Below, piece by piece: positions 58,889 through 64,000 of a stretch of 64,000 nucleotides of DNA (positions within the stretch are counted from its first letter, which is position 1; each line of letters begins with the position of its first letter). Under the pieces are notes generated by a model that did not search any database, was not told the DNA's origin, and saw only the letters and a list, made by a program, of their open reading frames with translations. The stretch covers positions 310,001-374,000 of the forward strand of contig NZ_FNOX01000001.1 of the NCBI RefSeq assembly GCF_900107155.1. Direction: 5' to 3'. The position numbers and the translations under genes are program-made. The DNA comes from Pseudomonas salomonii. Lineage in GTDB: Bacteria; Pseudomonadota; Gammaproteobacteria; Pseudomonadales; Pseudomonadaceae.

Positions 58889-60748
58889 ATGACCTCAGTA
58901 AACCAGTTCTGGCGCCGGGCAAGACTGCCCCTGGCCGTCAGTCTCGCTTCTACGCTCGCCGGGCCTGCATTCGGCGTCAGTTTCAACATCGGTGAAATCG
59001 AAGGCAGCTTCGACTCATCCCTGTCGGTGGGGGCGAGCTGGTCGACTGCCGGTCGCAATAAAGACCTGATCGGTGCCAACAACGGTGGCAGGGGGTTATC
59101 GCAGACCTCCGATGACGGCCACTTGAACTTTGACAAGGGTGATTCCTTCTCGAAGATCTTCAAGGGTATCCATGACCTCGAGTTGAAATACGGCGACACC
59201 GGCATCTTTGTGCGTGGCAAGTACTGGTATGACTTCGCGCTGCAAAACGAAGACCTGGACTTCAAGAACGTCAGCAACAACAACCGCAAAGAGGGCGCCA
59301 AGTCTTCCGGCGGGCAGATCCTCGATGCCTTCATCTACCACAACTACACCATCGCCGATCAGCCGGGTAACGTGCGGTTCGGTAAACAGGTGGTGAGCTG
59401 GGGTGAAAGCACCTTCATCGGTGGCGGTATCAACTCCATCAACCCGATCGACGTGTCTGCGTTCCGTCGTCCGGGCGCCGAAATCAAGGAAGGCTTGATT
59501 CCGGTCAACATGTTCTACGTGTCGCAAACCCTCACCGATAACCTCTCGGCCGAAGCGTTCTACCAGCTCGAATGGGACCAGACCGTCACGGATAACTGCG
59601 GCACATTCTTCTCCCAGCCGGACGTCATCTCGGATGGTTGCAGCAATAACCTGCGGGTGCTGAACAAGCGCTCCACCATCCCTGGCGCGGCCTTGCCGAC
59701 CCTTAACGCCCTGGGCGTGGATGTGAACAACGAAGGGGTGCTGGTACGTCGCGGCGGTGACCGTGATGCACGCGACAGCGGCCAGTTCGGCGTGGCCATG
59801 CACTACAACTTCGAGCCGCTGGACACGGAGTTCGGTGCGTACTTCATGAACTACCACAGCCGTGCGCCGATCTTCAGCGCCACCGGTGCGCCAAACTCGG
59901 CCTTCACCCGTCCGCTGGGGCCGCTGGCGGCCTTGCGGCCATTGATCGTGGCAGGCAGCTCCCAGTACTTCGTCGAGTACCCGGAAGATATCCGCCTCTA
60001 CGGCTTGAGCTTCTCCACCACGTTGCCTACCGGCACCGCCTGGAGTGGTGAACTGAGCTACCGGCCAAACGCGCCGGTACAACTGAGCACCACCGATATC
60101 CTGTACGCGGGCGTCACGCCGATTCCGGGCTTTGGCAATGCGTCGGTGCTCAAGGGCACACCGGGCCAGGACCTGCACGGCTACAACCGCAAGGAAGTGA
60201 CCCAGTTCCAGACCACCTTCACGCACTTCTTCGACCAGGTCATGGGCGCCACCCGCCTGACCACCGTGGGTGAAATCGGTGTGACCCACGTCGGCGGCCT
60301 GGAGAGCAAAAACCAGGCACGTTACGGCCGTGATCCGGTCTTCGGCCCTGGCACGCTGCCCGGCGGCTTCTGCAATGCGCTTAACAATTCGACAGCCAAC
60401 GGCGCAGGCCTGCCGAATGCGTCCGGCCTGAACACCAACTGCAACAATGATGGCTACACCACCGCCACGTCCTGGGGTTATCGCGCCCGGGCCATCTGGG
60501 AATACCCGGATGTGTTTGCCGGCGTGAACCTCAAGCCCAACGTGGCCTGGTCCCATGACGTCAAAGGGTATTCGCCTGGCCCTGGCGGCAACTTTGAAGA
60601 AGGTCGCAAGGCCGTCAGCCTGGGTGTGGATGCCGAGTACCAGAACACCTACACCGTCAGCCTCAACTACACCAACTTCTTTGGTGGCAAGTTCACCACC
60701 GTGGATGACCGTGACTTCATCGCGCTGAGCGCCGGCGTGAACTTCTAA
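58889..60748 (+). CDS. DUF1302 outer-membrane-type protein
   Basis: A 619-residue protein with a signal peptide (about 31 residues, ending AGPAFG) and a beta-rich body full of aromatic/Gly strands typical of an outer-membrane barrel (VRFGKQVVSWGESTFIGGGINSINPID). It ends in DFIALSAGVNF with a terminal aromatic residue, as expected for a BAM substrate. GGAG precedes the ATG. DUF1302 genes nearly always travel with DUF1329 genes, as here (43 bp downstream). Confidence 0.88.
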   Translation: MTSVNQFWRRARLPLAVSLASTLAGPAFGVSFNIGEIEGSFDSSLSVGASWSTAGRNKDLIGANNGGRGLSQTSDDGHLNFDKGDSFSKIFKGIHDLELKYGDTGIFVRGKYWYDFALQNEDLDFKNVSNNNRKEGAKSSGGQILDAFIYHNYTIADQPGNVRFGKQVVSWGESTFIGGGINSINPIDVSAFRRPGAEIKEGLIPVNMFYVSQTLTDNLSAEAFYQLEWDQTVTDNCGTFFSQPDVISDGCSNNLRVLNKRSTIPGAALPTLNALGVDVNNEGVLVRRGGDRDARDSGQFGVAMHYNFEPLDTEFGAYFMNYHSRAPIFSATGAPNSAFTRPLGPLAALRPLIVAGSSQYFVEYPEDIRLYGLSFSTTLPTGTAWSGELSYRPNAPVQLSTTDILYAGVTPIPGFGNASVLKGTPGQDLHGYNRKEVTQFQTTFTHFFDQVMGATRLTTVGEIGVTHVGGLESKNQARYGRDPVFGPGTLPGGFCNALNNSTANGAGLPNASGLNTNCNNDGYTTATSWGYRARAIWEYPDVFAGVNLKPNVAWSHDVKGYSPGPGGNFEEGRKAVSLGVDAEYQNTYTVSLNYTNFFGGKFTTVDDRDFIALSAGVNF

Positions 60749-60791
60749 GCACAACCTCTTTAAGCAGTCTGTTTTCAGGAAGAACCAGAAC

Positions 60792-62156
60792 ATGAAAATA
60801 ACTAGAAGTTTGTTGCACGTGGGTGTGCTTGGGCTGTCGATCCTGGCGAGCAACGTCATGGCGGCAGTCTCGGCGGATGAAGCCGCCAAGTTGGGCACGA
60901 CCTTGACGCCGATGGGCGCCGAAATGGCTGGTAACGCAGCCGGCACCATCCCTAAATGGTCGCCGCTGCCGACCAATGCCGGCGCCGTGGATGCCCGTGG
61001 CTTCCTGGCCAACCCGTATGCCAGCGAACAGCCGCAGTTCACCATCACCGCGCAGAACGTCGAGCAGTACAAGGACAAGCTGGCGCCGGGGCAGTACGCG
61101 ATGTTCAAGCGCTACCCGGACACCTTCAAGATGCCGGTCTATCCGACCCATCGTGGCGCTACCGTGCCGGCCGATGTGTTTGCCTCGATCAAGAAAAACG
61201 CCACCAACACCAACCTGGTGTCCGGCGGTAACGGCCTGGAAAACTTCGAAACCGCGGTTCCGTTCCCGATTCCGAAAAGCGGCGTGGAAGTCATCTGGAA
61301 CCACATCACCCGCTATCGCGGCGGCAGCGTGACCCGCCTGGTGACCCAGGCCACGCCGCAAACCAACGGCTCGTTCAGCCTGGTGTACTTCCGCGATCAG
61401 TTCGTGTTCCGCGACAAGATGAAGGACTACGACCCGAAAAACCCGGGCAACGTGCTGTTCTACTTCAAGCAGCAAGTCACCGCACCGGCGCGTCTGGCCG
61501 GTGGTGTACTGCTGGTGCATGAAACCCTGGACCAGGTTAAGGAGCCGCGTTCGGCATGGGTCTACAACGCCGGCCAGCGCCGTGTGCGCCGGGCGCCGCA
61601 AGTGTCCTATGACGGGCCGGGTACTGCTGCCGATGGCCTGCGTACCTCCGACAACCTCGACATGTACAACGGCGCACCGGACCGCTACGACTGGAAGCTT
61701 GAAGGCAAGAAAGAAATCTACATCGCCTCCAACAGCTACAAGATCGACGATCCGAAGCTCAAGTACGCCGACATCATCAAGGCCGGCCACATCAACCAGG
61801 ACCTGGCGCGCTATGAGCTGCGCCGCGTCTGGCACGTGGTCGCGACCCTGAAGGAAGGCCAGCGCCACATCTATGCCAAGCGTGACTTCTTCATCGACGA
61901 AGACACCTGGCAAGCAGCGGTCATCGACCACTACGACGGTCGCGGCCAACTGTGGCGCGTCGCCGAAGCTCATGCCGAGAACTACTACGACAAGCAAGTG
62001 CCGTGGTACGCCATCGAAACCCTCTACGACCTGCAGTCCGGCCGCTACCTGGCCCTGGGCATGAAGAACGAAGAGAAGCAGGCCTATGACTTCGGTTTCA
62101 CCGCCTCCACCGCAGACTTCTCCCCGGCGGCCTTGCGCCAGGATGGGGTTCGCTAA
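60792..62156 (+). CDS. DUF1329 secreted protein
   Basis: A 454-residue protein with a signal peptide (to about ASNVMA) and a DUF1329 body (PMGAEMAGNAAGTIPKW, RDQFVFRDKMKDYDPKNPGNVLFYFKQQVTAPARLAGG). The family resembles LolB-like or lipid-binding beta folds and is linked to export or use of hydrophobic compounds, but no activity is proven. GGAAG precedes the ATG. A strong terminator follows. Confidence 0.88.
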   Translation: MKITRSLLHVGVLGLSILASNVMAAVSADEAAKLGTTLTPMGAEMAGNAAGTIPKWSPLPTNAGAVDARGFLANPYASEQPQFTITAQNVEQYKDKLAPGQYAMFKRYPDTFKMPVYPTHRGATVPADVFASIKKNATNTNLVSGGNGLENFETAVPFPIPKSGVEVIWNHITRYRGGSVTRLVTQATPQTNGSFSLVYFRDQFVFRDKMKDYDPKNPGNVLFYFKQQVTAPARLAGGVLLVHETLDQVKEPRSAWVYNAGQRRVRRAPQVSYDGPGTAADGLRTSDNLDMYNGAPDRYDWKLEGKKEIYIASNSYKIDDPKLKYADIIKAGHINQDLARYELRRVWHVVATLKEGQRHIYAKRDFFIDEDTWQAAVIDHYDGRGQLWRVAEAHAENYYDKQVPWYAIETLYDLQSGRYLALGMKNEEKQAYDFGFTASTADFSPAALRQDGVR

Positions 62157-62188
62157 GCTGTTTTAACTGAGGCCGCATCCTCAGCGTG

Positions 62189-62216
62189 AAGCCCCGACTG
62201 GTTCGGGGCTTTTTTA
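62189..62216 (+). terminator. Intrinsic terminator after the DUF1329 gene
   Basis: AAGCCCCGA / TCGGGGCTT form a 9-bp stem around CTGGT, followed by TTTT. Confidence 0.93.
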
Positions 62217-62343
62217 TGTGGGGATATTTTTTGTCGCAGTTCTTTTTCAGGCAAATGTCGCAAAAATCTACAAACCCGCCGCTTTTACCGCTAGTCTGCG
62301 GACATCTGCAGTGCCGACAACAGCCTTCTACAAGAGCCCGGCG

Positions 62344-64000
62344 ATGACTGATCTGTCCCGAATCCAAGGGCCTGCGAGCGCGGTGATTCCGACCCTGGAA
62401 TCGCGTTTCTACAGGCCACCGCTGCCTGACGGCTATGTGCTGCGCCCGCGCCTGTGCGAACGCCTGAGTGCCGGCCTTGCGGGACGACTGTTGCTGGTGA
62501 GCGCCCCGGCCGGGTTCGGCAAGAGTTCGCTGGCGGTGGAGTTTTGCCAGAGTCTGCCGACGCATTGGCAAAGCCTGTGGCTGGGCCTGAGCCCGCGGGA
62601 TAACGACCCCGGCCGCTTCCTTGAGCGCTTGCTCGACGGCTTGCAGCAATACTTCCCGCAACTGGGTGGCCAATCCCTGGGCCTGCTGAAAATGCGTCAG
62701 CGTCACCAACCCTTTGCCTTTGAAGAATGGCTCGACGGCTTGCTCGACGAACTGACGCTGCACCTGTCCACCCAAGCGCCATTGCTGCTGGTGCTGGATG
62801 ACTACCATCTGGCCCAGGGCCCGGTGCTGGATCGCTGCCTGCAATTTTTCCTCAATCATCTACCCGATGGGCTGCTGGTCATGGTCACCAGCCGCCAACG
62901 CCCGGACTGGCACCTGGCGCGGCTGCGGCTCTCGCGCCACCTGCTGGAACTGCATGAACAAGACCTGCGCCTGACTCACGACGAATCGCTGGCGGTACTC
63001 GACAGGCACAGCAGCTCGTTGCGCGGCGAAGCCCTGGACAACCTGATTCGTCGCAGCGAGGGCTGGGTGGCGGGCTTGCGCTTCTGGCTGCTGGCCCTTT
63101 CCGAAGCCGGTAATGAGGCTGCGTTGCCACAACATTTGCACGGTGGCGAAGGGCTGATCCGCGACTATCTGCTGGAAGAAGTCATCGATTGCCTGCCGGC
63201 AGACGTTCAAGCCTTTCTGTATGACACCGCCCCACAGGATCGTTTTTGCAGCGAGCTGTGCGACGCCGTGCGCGAAGCCCACGACAGCGCGCATATCCTC
63301 GGTTATTTGCAGGCCCACCAAGTGTTTCTGGTGCCGCTGGATGAGCAGGGCCACTGGTATCGCTACCACCATCTGTTTTCCGACCTGTTGCGTACCCGCC
63401 GTGCGAGCAGTGCCACCGTGCCGATTGCCAGCCTGCACCTGCGGGCCTGCCGCTGGTTCAACACCCAGGGCTTGATCGATGAAGCGGTGGAGCAGGCGTT
63501 ACGTGCCGGCCACCTGGATGTGGCGGCGAACCTGGTGCAGAACCTGTCGGAGGAGCAACTGCTGGCCGAGCAAAATGTCGGCATGCTGCTGCGCTGGAAG
63601 ATGGACTTGCCCGACAGCCTGCTGATCAGCACGCCGCGTTTGATCGTGCTCTACAGCTGGGCATTGGGGCTGGCCTGCCAACTCGATGCGGCCGAAGAAC
63701 TGTCCAGCTACCTCAGCCGCTTTTTGCCGGCGCCGTCGGCCACTGCGCAAAAGTCGATGCTGGCCCAATGGCTGGCGCTGAGCGGGATTATCGCCCGTGG
63801 CCGAGGCGATCGTGAGTCGACCCTGCGTTATTGCAGCGAGGCGTTGGAAAGCTTGCCGCAAAAACGTTATGGCCAGCGCCTGATGTGCCTGTCGACCTTG
63901 TCCAACCTGGCCATCGTCGATGCCGATTTGTGGCGTGCCCGTGGCCTGAATCGCGAATCCCTGGAGCTGGCGCAGCGCGTCGGTAACCCGCTGTTCGAGG
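62344..64000 (+). CDS. LuxR-family MalT-type ATP-dependent regulator, 5' part only
   Basis: The frame is open from ATG 62344 to the window end, giving 552 residues without a stop, so the gene is cut by the window edge. Walker A is SAPAGFGKSS (near residue 60), Walker B is LLLVLDDYH (near 150), and the following helical region resembles MalT. The C-terminal LuxR DNA-binding domain should lie beyond the window. MalT-type regulators activate when bound to an inducer. Its place after the acyl-CoA ligase and DUF1302/DUF1329 genes suggests it controls them. Confidence 0.88.
   Translation, partial: MTDLSRIQGPASAVIPTLESRFYRPPLPDGYVLRPRLCERLSAGLAGRLLLVSAPAGFGKSSLAVEFCQSLPTHWQSLWLGLSPRDNDPGRFLERLLDGLQQYFPQLGGQSLGLLKMRQRHQPFAFEEWLDGLLDELTLHLSTQAPLLLVLDDYHLAQGPVLDRCLQFFLNHLPDGLLVMVTSRQRPDWHLARLRLSRHLLELHEQDLRLTHDESLAVLDRHSSSLRGEALDNLIRRSEGWVAGLRFWLLALSEAGNEAALPQHLHGGEGLIRDYLLEEVIDCLPADVQAFLYDTAPQDRFCSELCDAVREAHDSAHILGYLQAHQVFLVPLDEQGHWYRYHHLFSDLLRTRRASSATVPIASLHLRACRWFNTQGLIDEAVEQALRAGHLDVAANLVQNLSEEQLLAEQNVGMLLRWKMDLPDSLLISTPRLIVLYSWALGLACQLDAAEELSSYLSRFLPAPSATAQKSMLAQWLALSGIIARGRGDRESTLRYCSEALESLPQKRYGQRLMCLSTLSNLAIVDADLWRARGLNRESLELAQRVGNPLFE

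Noticed and set aside
59096-61108. 670-codon open frame antisense to the DUF1302/DUF1329 genes
   Set aside because: It crosses two real genes and their gap; composition is that of a complementary-strand artefact.

Overview
This is a chromosomal window from a Pseudomonas of the P. fluorescens group. The evidence is the gene order (gatCAB / mreBCD-maf-rng-yhdP-tldD / fagA-fumC-orfX-sodA / ptsO-rapZ-ptsN-hpf-rpoN / lptBAC-kdsCD / mlaFEDCB-ibaG-murA-hisGDC / uraA-upp-hpt / mqo), the uniformly GC-rich coding bias, and repeated REP sequences containing GGGAGCGGGCTTGCTCGCGA. I see no rRNA, tRNA, CRISPR array, phage or insertion sequence. Nearly all of it is core genome; novelty lies in individual deviations rather than in an island.

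Layout. 1-3 kb: AEC-type transporter, a carboxymuconolactone-decarboxylase-like gene with a premature amber codon, a divergent CaCA antiporter and an RlpA-like lipoprotein. 3-6.2 kb: gatCAB on the minus strand (transamidation route to Asn/Gln-tRNA). 6.4-19.6 kb: cell-shape genes mreBCD, then maf, rng, yhdP, a nitrilase-family amidase, tldD, darP and pmbA. 19.7-23.5 kb: the iron-starvation operon fagA-fumC-orfX-sodA behind an AT-rich Fur-type promoter, followed by a ZIP metal transporter. 23.6-30.6 kb: on the minus strand, the nitrogen phosphotransferase/sigma-54 cluster and the LPS transport/Kdo cluster. 30.9-38.9 kb: the Mla phospholipid-transport operon, ibaG, murA and hisG-hisD-hisC.

38.9-58.6 kb: nucleobase salvage (uraA-upp, hpt), a WbuC cupin, mqo, several small unknown proteins, an acyltransferase, a SRAP/YedK-like protein with two altered active-site positions, a dCache chemoreceptor, an M48 lipoprotein protease, a GDT1/TMEM165 Mn exporter behind a yybP-ykoY riboswitch, rsmC, a glycerate-dehydrogenase-like gene, a LysE exporter and an AlkK-like acyl-CoA ligase. 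58.9-64 kb: a DUF1302/DUF1329 envelope pair and a MalT-type LuxR regulator cut by the window end.

Functional themes are envelope construction (mre, yhdP, lpt, kds, mla, murA), metal and iron homeostasis (Fur-type operon, ZIP, Mn riboswitch plus GDT1), and central metabolism. The points most worth a second look are: (i) the in-frame TAG in the decarboxylase-like gene, (ii) the antiporter lacking both family glutamates, (iii) mreC apparently starting at ATT, (iv) the SRAP protein with Asn and His active-site positions replaced, (v) the Mn riboswitch with a visible alternative pairing beside the start codon, (vi) the structured 0.7-kb gap upstream of mqo, (vii) four REP doublets of identical 89-bp length plus one doublet in reversed orientation, and (viii) the acyl-CoA ligase / DUF1302 / DUF1329 / LuxR cluster.
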